Part shown: positions 26,542 through 35,454 of the stretch, one piece after another
Layout: each line of letters starts with the position of its first letter
Position numbering within the stretch: the first letter of the stretch is position 1
DNA from: Kangsaoukella pontilimi
GTDB lineage: Bacteria; Pseudomonadota; Alphaproteobacteria; Rhodobacterales; Rhodobacteraceae
Direction: 5' to 3'
Length of the DNA stretch: 50,646 nt
Assembly (NCBI RefSeq): GCF_009830125.1
Contig: NZ_WUPT01000006.1
Coordinates: forward strand, 1-50,646
Made by a program: the position numbers and the translations under genes
The notes under the pieces: model-generated
Database searches by the model: none
Told to the model about the DNA's origin: nothing
What the model saw: only the letters and a program-made list of their open reading frames with translations

Positions 26542-26877
26542 TCAGAGGTCGCGATACGCCTCGAGCGCCTTGCCCGCGTACATCAGCGCAGGTCCACCGC
26601 CCATTTCCACCGCGACCTCCAGAGCCTCGACCAGATCGTGCTCGGAGGCTCCATGACGGCGGGCCCCATCGACATGATACAGGATGCAGTCTTCGCAGCC
26701 CTGAACGACGGCAATAGCGGTCGCAACAAGCTCCTTCTGGGCTGCCGAAAAGCTCCCGGCGGTCGTCGCCGTCTTGGAGATCTTTCCAAAGCCCTCCATC
26801 AGACCCGGTGTTGCCTTTGCAAAGGCGCCGATCCGCCCTTTTGCCGCGTTGAGTTTCTCTTTGGTTTCTGTGGCCAA
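26542..26877 (-). CDS. Carboxymuconolactone decarboxylase / AhpD-like protein
   Basis: A 111-residue protein of the AhpD-like fold with the redox motif CEDCILYHVDGARRHG, that is CxxC followed by His, as in peroxidase partners and alkylhydroperoxidase D. It starts with TTG at 26875-26877, with AAGGAGG at good spacing. It lies 61 bases downstream of the HAD gene on the same strand, so it may be the last member of the polyol operon. A role in peroxide defence or as a small decarboxylase is not separable here. Confidence 0.85.
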   Translation of the reverse strand: MATETKEKLNAAKGRIGAFAKATPGLMEGFGKISKTATTAGSFSAAQKELVATAIAVVQGCEDCILYHVDGARRHGASEHDLVEALEVAVEMGGGPALMYAGKALEAYRDL

Positions 26878-26938
26878 GATCCGGCCTCCTTGAATGAGAT
26901 GGCAGTTTGTTTGAAGTTGTCAGGCTCGCAGTCGACCT

Positions 26939-27886
26939 TCAGATCGACGGCAGCACAAAGTCGGGGACGATGCCGCTTTCCGCGATGAACGGCGCTGTGT
27001 CACGGCCCGCGAACAGACCGTGGTCCGTGATCAGAATGGTCGACAGTCCTGCCGCCTGACCGCCCAGAATATCGGTGTGAAGCGTGTCTCCGATCATGGC
27101 GAAACGGCTGCCCTTCAGCCCTGAGAGCGCGATGTCGAATGCGTCCGAGTAGGGCTTGCCGAACAGCACGGGCCGGATGCCCGTCCGGTCCTGAAGGTCA
27201 TGCGCCCAGAAGCCGGGCTCGATGGTCAGCCCGCCTTCCCGCGGTGCAACAAGGTCGGGGTTGCCGACGACCACAGGTCGCGGGCGCGCATTAAGCGAGG
27301 CGACGAGGCGCTCTTGCCGTTCTTCATCCCATCGGGCCGAAGACAGGAACAGGATGCCTTCGGCGTCATCCCAGGGCTGGCTATCACCAAGAAGGTCGAA
27401 CATGCGGAGGTCGTCGGCATCGGCGAAGATGTCGTCATCCGCCGCGATGGCACCCCAACGAACATTAGGCGCAACCTTGTCGATATTGGCGAAGGTCACG
27501 TCTCGGCTCGAGACGATCTCGTCACGCGCGATGTCGAGCCCCATGCGCTGATATTTGGCGAGCGCTGCGTCACCAGTATAGCTTGCCGCGTTGGTCAGGA
27601 CACGGATCGACTTGCCCCGTCGGCGCAGATCGGTCAGGCACTCGGCCGCGCCGGGGATGGCGGTCTCGCCCACGTTCAGGACGCCGAAACTGTCAAACAG
27701 GAAGCCGTCGAACCCGTCCGCTATCTCGAGGAGGCCTTCGGCATGCCGCATCGCTCCCGCCGCCGCTGCGTCGGGCAGACGGTCACGGATCGCTTCATAA
27801 CGAGTCCATGCTTCCGACAGGGGAAGCATAGCCGGTGCAGTCGGCCCGGACTGGTCCGACTCTAGGATGCGGTCAGGCAAGGTCAT
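26939..27886 (-). CDS. HAD-superfamily IIA (NagD-like) protein
   Basis: A 315-residue HAD-IIA protein. Motif I is FLFDSFGVLNVG: the nucleophile Asp is there, but the usual second Asp (D-x-D) is Phe, as in a HAD-IIA subgroup with an aromatic residue at that place. Motif II is VLTNAA, motif III FGKPYSDAFD and motif IV MIGDTLHTDILGG. NagD-like enzymes dephosphorylate nucleotides, glycerol phosphates or sugar phosphates. It overlaps the FGGY kinase by 14 bases, so it is co-translated with it and probably acts on a related phosphate, or clears a dead-end product. Confidence 0.85.
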   Translation of the reverse strand: MTLPDRILESDQSGPTAPAMLPLSEAWTRYEAIRDRLPDAAAAGAMRHAEGLLEIADGFDGFLFDSFGVLNVGETAIPGAAECLTDLRRRGKSIRVLTNAASYTGDAALAKYQRMGLDIARDEIVSSRDVTFANIDKVAPNVRWGAIAADDDIFADADDLRMFDLLGDSQPWDDAEGILFLSSARWDEERQERLVASLNARPRPVVVGNPDLVAPREGGLTIEPGFWAHDLQDRTGIRPVLFGKPYSDAFDIALSGLKGSRFAMIGDTLHTDILGGQAAGLSTILITDHGLFAGRDTAPFIAESGIVPDFVLPSI

Positions 27887-29390
27887 TCATCACATCCCTC
27901 AGATGGGCGAATTGATCCCGAAGCGCCGGGTAGAGGCTTTTGTAGACATCGTACAGCGCGCGGTAGCGGGCGCTTTGTCTGTCGTCAGGAAGATAGGAGC
28001 GGCCTGCGCCACTCATCGCGGCCGCGGCGTCCTCGATGCTGTCGAATAGCCCCGCTCCGGCGGCGGCCAGCATGCCGGCCCCCAGACATGTCGCCTCGGG
28101 TTCGGCGGCGATTTCAACAGGGCGTTCCAGCACGTCGGCGATGATCTGACACCAAAGCGGGCTGCGGGTGCCGCCGCCCATAAGGCGGAACTTCTCGGTT
28201 TTCGATCCCAAGACGTCCTCGGCCCCGAAAGTGCAGAGCCGTTGCTCCAGAGCCAGCCCTTCAAGAATGGCCCGGTACATGTGCGCCTTGCCGTGGCTCG
28301 GACTGAGGCCAAACAGGACACCGCGCGCGTTGCTGTCCCAATAGGGCGTCAGAACGCCGGTAAGATAAGGCAGCGCCAGAAGCCCCTCTGCCCCGGCGGG
28401 CAGGTCGCTCGCGGCCGCTTCGAGAATGCGCTCGGGCGTGACATCGAGGCCGAAGGGCTTCGATCCGATGTCCGAGAACCGCTCGCTGAACCACGTGACG
28501 TTATAGGTGCCGCCGCCGAAGAAGGTCTCGAGCAGGTAGGTACCCGGAACGCCGCCCGTCATGGTACGGAAAGTGCGGTCGGTGCGGTACTCCGCACTGA
28601 ACGTGCCGGACACGATACCTGTGCCAAGGTTGAGATAAGCTTCGCCCGGTTTCGTGATGCCGACACCAAGGCCCGCCGCCTGTCCGTCGCCCAGCCCCGC
28701 GATCACGGGCAGACCCGGCGCGAGGCCCAGTGCGTCAGCTACGTCGCGGCGCACGCGCCCAAGCTCGGCCCCCGGCGCGTGAACGCTGGGAAAGCGCGTC
28801 GCGTCCAGACCGAGTTGTCCTATGAGCGCGTCATCGAGGGCAAAGCTTTCGAGGTCGAGGACACCCAGCGGATCAACGCTGCCCCACGAAGTCGCCCATT
28901 CACCGGTCAGGCGATTGACGAGATAGGCATGGACATCCGCGACACGCGCGGTGCTTTCGAGGATGCGCGGCTCGTTCCGCATGAGCCAGAGTAGCTTGTA
29001 CCAGCTTGTGGCCGTGTTCGGCGGCTTGCCGGTCGTCTGATGGACCGCGTCGCTACCGAAATCCTCGACCTCTGCCGTCGCGCGCGTGTCGAGCCAGAGC
29101 ATGGCAGGGCGCAGCGCGTGACCGGTCTCGTCGAGGCAGACGAAGGTTTCGCGCTGATGCGTGATGGAAATCGCCGCCAGCCGTGAAGTGTCGATCGGGT
29201 TGCACGCCTTGCCGATGGCGGTGACTGTCGCGGACCACCAATCGGTTGGGTCCTGTTCGCCCCATCCGGGGTGCGGCGCGGCGTGGCTGAAGCTGGCGCG
29301 CCCCGTGCTCACCGCCTGCCCAGTTATGTCCCAGACGACGACCTTCGCGGCGGTTGTCGAGCAATCTATGGCAAGGACGAGATCCCCCAT
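27873..29390 (-). CDS. FGGY-family carbohydrate kinase (xylulokinase-like)
   Basis: A 505-residue kinase of the FGGY class. The N-terminal phosphate loop is VLAIDCSTTAAKVVVWD; sugar binding is suggested by WLDTRATAE; the catalytic Asp region is IAGLGDGQAAGLGVG; the C-terminal FRLMGGGTRSPLWCQIIADV is the adenosine loop. FGGY enzymes phosphorylate xylulose, ribulose, glycerol, erythritol and similar. It is the second-last gene of the operon and its start overlaps the stop of the glycerol-1-phosphate-dehydrogenase-like gene by one base. A second, distinct FGGY kinase is divergent at 37784, so two phosphorylation steps or two substrates are likely. Confidence 0.92.
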   Translation of the reverse strand: MGDLVLAIDCSTTAAKVVVWDITGQAVSTGRASFSHAAPHPGWGEQDPTDWWSATVTAIGKACNPIDTSRLAAISITHQRETFVCLDETGHALRPAMLWLDTRATAEVEDFGSDAVHQTTGKPPNTATSWYKLLWLMRNEPRILESTARVADVHAYLVNRLTGEWATSWGSVDPLGVLDLESFALDDALIGQLGLDATRFPSVHAPGAELGRVRRDVADALGLAPGLPVIAGLGDGQAAGLGVGITKPGEAYLNLGTGIVSGTFSAEYRTDRTFRTMTGGVPGTYLLETFFGGGTYNVTWFSERFSDIGSKPFGLDVTPERILEAAASDLPAGAEGLLALPYLTGVLTPYWDSNARGVLFGLSPSHGKAHMYRAILEGLALEQRLCTFGAEDVLGSKTEKFRLMGGGTRSPLWCQIIADVLERPVEIAAEPEATCLGAGMLAAAGAGLFDSIEDAAAAMSGAGRSYLPDDRQSARYRALYDVYKSLYPALRDQFAHLRDVMNDLA

Positions 29391-30856
29391 TATTCCGTCC
29401 CTTCGGCCGCCTTGCAGGCCTCGTCGACGCGGGCAAGAACGCGGGCCACGCCTTCGTCATCCCACCATCCGGCAAGGGTCAGAAGGTCGGCCACCGTGAA
29501 GCGCTCGCGCATGTATTGGCAGTTGCCCACGACCCAGTGCAGACGCTCGGCCGATGGGGCCGGGTCGAGATCGGTGAAGCGCATGGGCGCGCCGGCACGG
29601 TAGAGATAGCTGGCGATCTGGTGTGAGCCGAAAACTAGCTGATCATGCTCGGCCTTGAGCGCGTCCCAATCGGCAAAGGCAGCTTCGATACGGGTGCGCT
29701 GGCCCAGCCAGAGGTTCAGCTTGCTCCGGTACCGGCCCCAGCATTCCGCTGCGATGCGCCCGGACGCGTCGAGCCAATCGAACCCGGCCTTGACCCCGTC
29801 CTCCAGCCAGTCGATGGCCGGGAACATCCGGTCCATGTCGAGCCCCTCTTGCTGGCGCCGCTCGCAGAAAACCTCCCAAGCGGCGGCGCGGATAACCGAG
29901 CCTACGCCGACCTGCGCGCCATGGAGGCCTGTGGGCTCGTGCAATTCACCGTTCACCATGTCGAACATGTGGCTGATCAGGTGCTCCATCCCCGAGAGCG
30001 ACGCCGTGGTGCCGCCCACACCGGTCACGATACCACGCATCGCCAGCGCCGTGGCAAGGTTCGCGCAGGCTTGCGGGTCTCCGGTGCCGACGCCACCCGA
30101 CCACTCTTCGACGCCTTCGCCACAGAGGCTGAGCATTTCCAGAAGGACTGGCGCATATTTCGGGTCCATGCCCATGCGTGAGGCGAGGTACCAGTCACCC
30201 GGCGCCGCGTACATCGACAGGAGCTCTCCAAAGCCCGACGCGTTCAGGTAATGCGGCGCCTCGGCGATCACGCGGGTGTCGGTCAGCACCGCCTCTGGCC
30301 AGCGGGACGGGAGAGTCGTCTTGACGCCGTTTTGCAGAACAACGGCGAAGTTGTCGGTGTAGCCGTCGACCGAAGCAGCGGTCTGCACCACCACATGCAC
30401 CGGAACGCCCGCGCGCTCGGCCGCGATTTTGGCGACATCCGTAATGGTGCCGCCGCCGACCGAGACAATCACGTCAGCACCTTCCGAGGCGGCTGCCGCA
30501 GCGTCGAGGATACCCTCGTCCGCGTGCAGGATCGGGTGACCATCGTCGAGCGTGACGCGAGTGACGCTGTAGCGACCGCTCAGAAGCTCTTCGACCCGCT
30601 GTTTCAGATCGGCGCTTTCACGGCGGATGAGGACCGGATCGACGATCATCCGCACCTGCGTCTCTTGTCCCGCCACGCGACCGGCCAATGCGAGATGGCG
30701 GTCGATGACGTCGGTGAGCTGCGTGAGCACATCGTCGGAGATATGGACCTCGGCCATGCCAAGGCTGGTGAACTGGCCGTTGGGGTCATTATCGGCCAGG
30801 ACCTGGCGGACGCGGGACAGGCGGGACAGGTCGCTCAGGGCAAGATCGAGGGGCAT
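29390..30856 (-). CDS. Glycerol-1-phosphate dehydrogenase (AraM/EgsA)-like enzyme
   Basis: A 488-residue member of the iron-containing/dehydroquinate-synthase-like fold, AraM branch. VSVGGGTITDVAK is the NAD-binding loop; ASVDGYTDNFAVV, MEHLISHMFD and GLHGAQVGVG supply the Asp and two His metal ligands. AraM enzymes interconvert glycerol-1-phosphate and dihydroxyacetone phosphate with NAD(P)H. In this operon it may instead oxidise a polyol phosphate or reduce a ketose phosphate. GGAG lies before the ATG. The protein is longer than AraM (about 394 residues); the extra part is in the C-terminal half. Confidence 0.88.
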   Translation of the reverse strand: MPLDLALSDLSRLSRVRQVLADNDPNGQFTSLGMAEVHISDDVLTQLTDVIDRHLALAGRVAGQETQVRMIVDPVLIRRESADLKQRVEELLSGRYSVTRVTLDDGHPILHADEGILDAAAAASEGADVIVSVGGGTITDVAKIAAERAGVPVHVVVQTAASVDGYTDNFAVVLQNGVKTTLPSRWPEAVLTDTRVIAEAPHYLNASGFGELLSMYAAPGDWYLASRMGMDPKYAPVLLEMLSLCGEGVEEWSGGVGTGDPQACANLATALAMRGIVTGVGGTTASLSGMEHLISHMFDMVNGELHEPTGLHGAQVGVGSVIRAAAWEVFCERRQQEGLDMDRMFPAIDWLEDGVKAGFDWLDASGRIAAECWGRYRSKLNLWLGQRTRIEAAFADWDALKAEHDQLVFGSHQIASYLYRAGAPMRFTDLDPAPSAERLHWVVGNCQYMRERFTVADLLTLAGWWDDEGVARVLARVDEACKAAEGTE

Positions 30857-30898
30857 GGTGTTCTCCGGTTCAGACGGTGTTCGGACAACCGGTCACGG

Positions 30899-31564
30899 TT
30901 ATCGCGCTTCCAGGCGGGATTTCAGATCTGCCAGGAAACCCGCTGCCCGGGCGCCGTCGACGGCTCTGTGGTCACTCGTCAATGTAAACTCTGCGATCGG
31001 ACGCCACTCGGGCGCGCCGTCGTTCCAAACCTGGCGCATGGTCGTCCCGCCAACGGCAAGGATGGCGACCTGCGGAGGGTTGATGATGGCCGTGAACCGG
31101 GCCACGCCGAACATGCCCAGGTTCGAGACGGTGAACGTCCCGCCCATGACCTCGGCGATGCCGATCCTCCCGGTGCGGACCTTTTCCACAAGCGCCTTCC
31201 TGCGCTCGGCGATACCGGCGATGTCCAGCGCCTCGGCGCCGTGGATCACCGGAACTGTCAGTCCCTTTTCGGACGCGACGGCCAGCCCTAGGTTGACGGC
31301 ATCGTATTCGACGACGCCGTCTTCCTGCCAATGGGCGTTCAGTGCGGGATGCGCTGCAAGGGTCGCTGCGCAATCGGCGAGGATGATGTCGGTCAGGGTC
31401 ACGCCCGGCTGTTTCCGCGCCGACGCGTTGGTCATGTCGACCTCGACCGTCACCGGGAACATGGGCGCGGACCATGCGGCGTTCATCGCGCGCACCATAA
31501 GCTTTTCGGTCTTCCCCAGCCCGCGAATGCGGCCCTGGGGTTCGGCAATCATTGTGTCGCCCAT
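30899..31564 (-). CDS. Free-standing E2 acyltransferase catalytic domain
   Basis: A 221-residue protein consisting only of the catalytic domain of 2-oxoacid dehydrogenase E2. TFTVSNLGMFGVARFTAIINPPQ, VGGTTMRQVW and the active-site SDHRAVDGARAAGF (His and Asp) are clear. There is no lipoyl domain and no peripheral E1/E3-binding domain, which in a normal E2 precede it. The lipoyl part is encoded separately at 34184-34426. The family forms the core (trimers and larger) that passes an acyl group from lipoate to CoA. It sits between the class II aldolase and the dehydrogenase in the operon. Confidence 0.92.
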   Translation of the reverse strand: MGDTMIAEPQGRIRGLGKTEKLMVRAMNAAWSAPMFPVTVEVDMTNASARKQPGVTLTDIILADCAATLAAHPALNAHWQEDGVVEYDAVNLGLAVASEKGLTVPVIHGAEALDIAGIAERRKALVEKVRTGRIGIAEVMGGTFTVSNLGMFGVARFTAIINPPQVAILAVGGTTMRQVWNDGAPEWRPIAEFTLTSDHRAVDGARAAGFLADLKSRLEAR

Positions 31565-31579
31565 TGTTCTCTCTCCCCG

Positions 31580-32449
31580 TCAGGCTGCTTGAGCTTCAGC
31601 GGCTTTGCCGGCACAGCCGTATTGCTGCATCTTCTGGATCGTCGCCTCGACCATGCGCGCACGGCCTTCGGCCATCGCATCCTCAAGCTGGCGATCGCCC
31701 TGTGCGAAGACGGCTTCCAGCCCGGCGCGGAAGGCGTGACGCAGGTCGGTATCGGCGTTAAACTTGTGGACGCCGGCGGCCTTCGCCTCCTGAATTTCGC
31801 GGTCGGTCAGACCAGATGCGCCGTGCAGGACCAGCGGGATGCCCGTCGCCGCCTTGATCTCGCGAATGCGCTGAATGTTGATCGGCTTTTCCGGCATGTC
31901 GGGGATGACGCCGTGCACGATGCCGACCGAGATCGCGAGGTAGTCGATGCCGGTCTCAGCCACGAAGCGGCGGGCCTCTTCGACATCCGTGTAGTAGGCT
32001 TCCCAATCGACGTTCTCACCCGCATCCGGGATCTTGCCAAGTTCGGCTTCGACCGGCACGCCAAAGGCGTGGGCGATCTCGACGACCTTGCGGGTGGTCT
32101 CGATGTTCTCCTCGAAGGGCAGATGCGCGCCGTCATACATGACCGAGGTGAAGCCCAGCTTGAGGGCCAGCATCACCTCGTCCCACGAACCGTGGTCCAG
32201 ATGGATGACGTATTTCGCGTTCGACCGCTCGGCGATCCGGCGGGTCAGTTCATAGGCGCGCTCGACCCCCATATGCGGGATGATGGCGCGGCCAACCTGC
32301 ATGAAGATGGGAGAATCCACACGTTCGGCGGCCCAGAGCAGCGCCTCGCAGGTTTCCTCGTTGTGCATGTTGTAGGCGCCCACGGCATAGCCACCGCGGC
32401 GGGCCTCTTCGATGATCTGGCGAGGATCGGATTGCAGGTTGATTTTCAT
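31580..32449 (-). CDS. Class II (zinc) ketose-bisphosphate aldolase
   Basis: A 289-residue aldolase of the FbaA/GatY/KbaY type. Zinc and phosphate residues are visible in IHLDHGSWDEVM, SVGIVHGVIPD and VLHGASGLTDREI; the ending KFNADTDLRHAF matches the family. It makes or splits a ketose (bis)phosphate into dihydroxyacetone phosphate and an aldehyde. The ATG at 32447-32449 has GGAG ten bases upstream; the frame is open 57 codons farther, which I judge to be overrun. It sits between the GlpD-like gene (31 bases) and the E2 catalytic gene (15 bases). Confidence 0.92.
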   Translation of the reverse strand: MKINLQSDPRQIIEEARRGGYAVGAYNMHNEETCEALLWAAERVDSPIFMQVGRAIIPHMGVERAYELTRRIAERSNAKYVIHLDHGSWDEVMLALKLGFTSVMYDGAHLPFEENIETTRKVVEIAHAFGVPVEAELGKIPDAGENVDWEAYYTDVEEARRFVAETGIDYLAISVGIVHGVIPDMPEKPINIQRIREIKAATGIPLVLHGASGLTDREIQEAKAAGVHKFNADTDLRHAFRAGLEAVFAQGDRQLEDAMAEGRARMVEATIQKMQQYGCAGKAAEAQAA

Positions 32450-32480
32450 TGTTTCGTCACTCCGGGTTGGTCGTCTGAGG

Positions 32481-34145
32481 TCATTGAGCCGCGACACTTG
32501 CCGCCGCCATGTGCTGGCGGGGGACGTCGAAGCGGCGGATGTAATTCGTGTAGTCCTGCGTTTCGCGACGGCGGCGGGCGTCGTCCCAGCCACGGCGTCT
32601 TGCGAGGATGTCGGCCGCACGCTCCAGCGCGTCGCGCCCGCAGGTGCCGTTCAGCCCAACCATCACGCGTCGGATCAGCGCGTCGGTCAGGGTGCGGCAG
32701 AATTCGTTCTCGAAGGTGAAAACCAACTCGGCACCGATCGCGCCGGTCTCGTCATCGAAGACCTCGAGAAGCGCGGGCGTCTCGGTGCCCAGCGCAAGGA
32801 TGTCACCGGCGCGGGAGCCGTATATAGAAACCAGCCGGTCCACCGTTTCCCGCGACACGCTGGTCGTGTCGGCGAGACGCGCGGCATAAGCACCGGGGTC
32901 CGAGACGCGGGCGCCCGGGAACAGGATCTTGTGCGTGGTGCAGCGCGGCGCCTTGCGGCCGAGGCGCTGAAAGACCTCGTCCACCGTCTCTTCGGCGAGG
33001 CTGCGGTACGTGGTCAGCTTGCCGCCGATGATCGAAAGAAGCCCCCGGCATTCCGGCGCGTGATCGTGGATGACATGGCTGCGCGGCACCTTCCATTCCG
33101 ACTGGTCCGGAATATAGGGAAGCGGGCGCACGCCGCTGTAGGTGTAGAGAATATCCGCTTCGGTCAGGTTGGCGGACGGGATCAGGCTGTTCACTTCGGA
33201 AAGGAGGTACCCGACTTCGGCCTCGTCTGCGCGGGCCAGATCGGGGTTTTCGTCGAATTTCTTGTCGGTCGTACCGATCAGGATCTTCTCACCCCACGGA
33301 ATGACCAGAACCAGCCGCCCGTCGGTACGGGACTCGTAGTAGACTACGTCGGTCGGTGCGCCGGGGAACGGGTCTACGACCAGGTGGCTACCCTTGGCGC
33401 CCCCGATGTGACGCTTGCCGCCGGCGGTCTGCCCTTCGAGCACCTTGTCCACCCAGGGACCGGCCGCATTGACCGCAAGTGCTGTCTGAAGCGTGTGGCG
33501 CTCACCGGTCAGTTCGTCAGTATAGGTCACCCCGGTCAGGCGCTGACCGTCCTGGGTGAACCCATCGACGCGGCAATGGGTGAAGATGTGACATCCTTCG
33601 GCCGCCGCCTGAAGCGCAACCTCGGCACAAAGCCTTTCCGACCAGACGACCTGACCATCGTAGAAGATCGCCGCGCCGTCGAGGCCGTCATCGCTCATCT
33701 GAGGGAAGCGGCGCAGCGTCTCGGCCCGCGAGAGCACCTTGTGATTGGACGGCGACTTGTCGAAGGACAGGACATCATAGGCGATCATTGCCGCACGGAT
33801 CGTCCAGTGAGACCGGCGGTTGTGCCGGTAAAACGGCATCATCAGCGGCACCGGCTTGACGATATGCGGGGCAAGACGGAACAGGATTTCCCGCTCGCGG
33901 AGCGACTCGCGCACAAGGCGGATATCGCCCTGCTCCAGATAACGCAGACCGCCGTGGATCAGGCGGCCAGACCAGCTTGACGTGCCGCTGCCGATGTCCT
34001 CTTTCTCGACCAGCGCCACGCGAAGACCGCGAAGTGCGGCATCGCGCGCAATGCCGAGACCGTTGATCCCCGCACCGATGACGACGAGGTCATAAACGGC
34101 ACCCGCTTCAGGGCCTTTGGTCGGATGTTCCTTGGGTGCCGTCAT
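32481..34145 (-). CDS. FAD-dependent glycerol-3-phosphate dehydrogenase-like (GlpD/EryB family)
   Basis: A 554-residue flavoprotein. The FAD loop is VVIGAGINGLGIARDAALRG near the N-terminus, followed by GLRVALVEKEDIGSGTSS and RLIHGGLRYLEQGDIRLV, the GlpD signature. SIIGGKLTTYRSLAEE is the second FAD contact and the C-terminal helical cap is present. GlpD oxidises glycerol-3-phosphate at the membrane and passes electrons to quinone; its homologue EryB acts on erythritol phosphate. Here a polyol phosphate made by an FGGY kinase is the probable substrate. Needs FAD, which ties in with the lumazine synthase at 40228. Confidence 0.92.
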   Translation of the reverse strand: MTAPKEHPTKGPEAGAVYDLVVIGAGINGLGIARDAALRGLRVALVEKEDIGSGTSSWSGRLIHGGLRYLEQGDIRLVRESLREREILFRLAPHIVKPVPLMMPFYRHNRRSHWTIRAAMIAYDVLSFDKSPSNHKVLSRAETLRRFPQMSDDGLDGAAIFYDGQVVWSERLCAEVALQAAAEGCHIFTHCRVDGFTQDGQRLTGVTYTDELTGERHTLQTALAVNAAGPWVDKVLEGQTAGGKRHIGGAKGSHLVVDPFPGAPTDVVYYESRTDGRLVLVIPWGEKILIGTTDKKFDENPDLARADEAEVGYLLSEVNSLIPSANLTEADILYTYSGVRPLPYIPDQSEWKVPRSHVIHDHAPECRGLLSIIGGKLTTYRSLAEETVDEVFQRLGRKAPRCTTHKILFPGARVSDPGAYAARLADTTSVSRETVDRLVSIYGSRAGDILALGTETPALLEVFDDETGAIGAELVFTFENEFCRTLTDALIRRVMVGLNGTCGRDALERAADILARRRGWDDARRRRETQDYTNYIRRFDVPRQHMAAASVAAQ

Positions 34146-34183
34146 GATGTGTCTCGTTCGGTTCGGAGGGGATCGCCCGGAGG

Positions 34184-34426
34184 TCAGTCGTCGGTTTCGA
34201 TGTAGGCAAGAAGCGTGCGAACCTTGGCTTCCTCACCTTCCTGGACGAGGATCTCGCTCAGGATGCCGGTGGCCGGAGCTTCCAGCTCTTGCGTGGCCTT
34301 TTCGGCTTCGATTTCAGCGATGGGCTCGTCTTCCTCGACGCGGTCTCCGACCTTCTTCAGCCACTCCGTGACTGTGCCTTCGCTCATGCCCATGCCCCAC
34401 TGGGGCAACAAAACTTCGACCTTCAT
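34184..34426 (-). CDS. Free-standing lipoyl domain protein
   Basis: An 80-residue single lipoyl/biotinyl domain: EVLLPQWGMGMSEGTVTEWL, then the lipoylation site IAEIEAEKATQELEAPATG, where K in EKAT is modified, and GILSEILVQEGEEAKV. In ordinary complexes this domain is fused to the N-terminus of E2. Its start codon overlaps the stop of the E1-beta gene by one base, so the two are made together. It is the swinging arm that would carry an acyl group from E1 to the separate E2 domain at 30899. EKAT rather than EAMKM makes lipoyl, not biotin, the expected group. Confidence 0.93.
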   Translation of the reverse strand: MKVEVLLPQWGMGMSEGTVTEWLKKVGDRVEEDEPIAEIEAEKATQELEAPATGILSEILVQEGEEAKVRTLLAYIETDD

Positions 34427-35454
34427 CAGCTCGCTCTCCGGTTCACTTGGTTCAACTGGTCAGCGCAGACCGCTTCGATAGCGGCGACGATGCGCTCTTT
34501 GGTGGGGTAGATCTCGCGCTCCAGAACGGGGCTGAACGGGACCTGCATATCCAGCGCGCAGACGCGCTTGATCGGGGCGACAAGCGCGTGCTGCGCCTTG
34601 TCCGCCACGATGGCTGCGATCTCGGCCGCAGCACCACATGTGCGGTGTGCGGGCTCGGCGATCACGAGCCGTCCTGTCTTCAGGACCGAACGAACGATCG
34701 TGTCGGTGTCCATCGGTACGAGCGTCCGGGGGTCGATGACCTCACAGGAGACGCCGCGCGCCTCCATCTCGTCCGCCGCCTGCAGCGCGAGGGGCAGAGA
34801 GCCAGAAATACCGACGATGGTGATGTCGCTGCCTTCGCGGTGGGTGCGGGCGACGCCGAAGGGGATGTGATATTCCTCGTCCGGAACCTCTTCCTTCTGA
34901 CCCCAGAGCGGTACGGCCTCGAATGTCAGGACCGGATCGTCACTGTCGATGGCCGAGCGGAGAAGCCCCTTGGCATCCGACGCTGTGGCCGGCGCCATGA
35001 TCTTGAGGCCGGGAACGTTCATGAACATCGGGTACGGGCGATCCGAGTGGTGCGCACCGGTGTTGAGCCCGTAGAACATGGCCGAGCGAAACACGACCGG
35101 GATCGAGCTTTGGCCGCCGAACATGTAGCGGTTCTTGGCCGCCTGGTTCACGAACTGGTCCATCGCCATGTAGAGGAATGACGAGTAGGACAGGTCGACG
35201 ATCGGACGAAGGCCGGTCATCGCCGCGCCGATGGCGGTGCCGACGATGGCTTCTTCCGAAATCGGCGTGTTGCGGATGCGGTTCTGGCCGAACTGCTCGA
35301 CGAAATCGCCCTTCTCGGCCCGCTGCTTGCCACCGCCGGTAGTGCCGTAGACGTTCGCCTCGACATCCTCGCCGATGATGATCACCCGCTCGTCGGCGGA
35401 CATCGCTTCCTGTTGCGCGGCACCGATGGCGCCGATGTAGGTCATGACACTCAC
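34426..35454 (-). CDS. TPP-dependent E1 beta subunit (AcoB/PdhB-like)
   Basis: A 342-residue protein with the transketolase pyrimidine-binding and C-terminal domains of E1 beta: IIIGEDVEANVYGTTGG, RIRNTPISEEAIVGTAIGAA, GLRPIVDLSYSSFLY, VFRSAMFYGLNTGAHHSDRP and CEVIDPRTLVPMDTDTI. The size matches AcoB of acetoin dehydrogenase and PdhB. The GTG start overlaps the E1 alpha stop by four bases. With E1 alpha it would form the alpha2beta2 enzyme that cleaves or decarboxylates a 2-keto compound and loads the acyl group on lipoate. Confidence 0.94.
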   Translation of the reverse strand: MSVMTYIGAIGAAQQEAMSADERVIIIGEDVEANVYGTTGGGKQRAEKGDFVEQFGQNRIRNTPISEEAIVGTAIGAAMTGLRPIVDLSYSSFLYMAMDQFVNQAAKNRYMFGGQSSIPVVFRSAMFYGLNTGAHHSDRPYPMFMNVPGLKIMAPATASDAKGLLRSAIDSDDPVLTFEAVPLWGQKEEVPDEEYHIPFGVARTHREGSDITIVGISGSLPLALQAADEMEARGVSCEVIDPRTLVPMDTDTIVRSVLKTGRLVIAEPAHRTCGAAAEIAAIVADKAQHALVAPIKRVCALDMQVPFSPVLEREIYPTKERIVAAIEAVCADQLNQVNRRAS

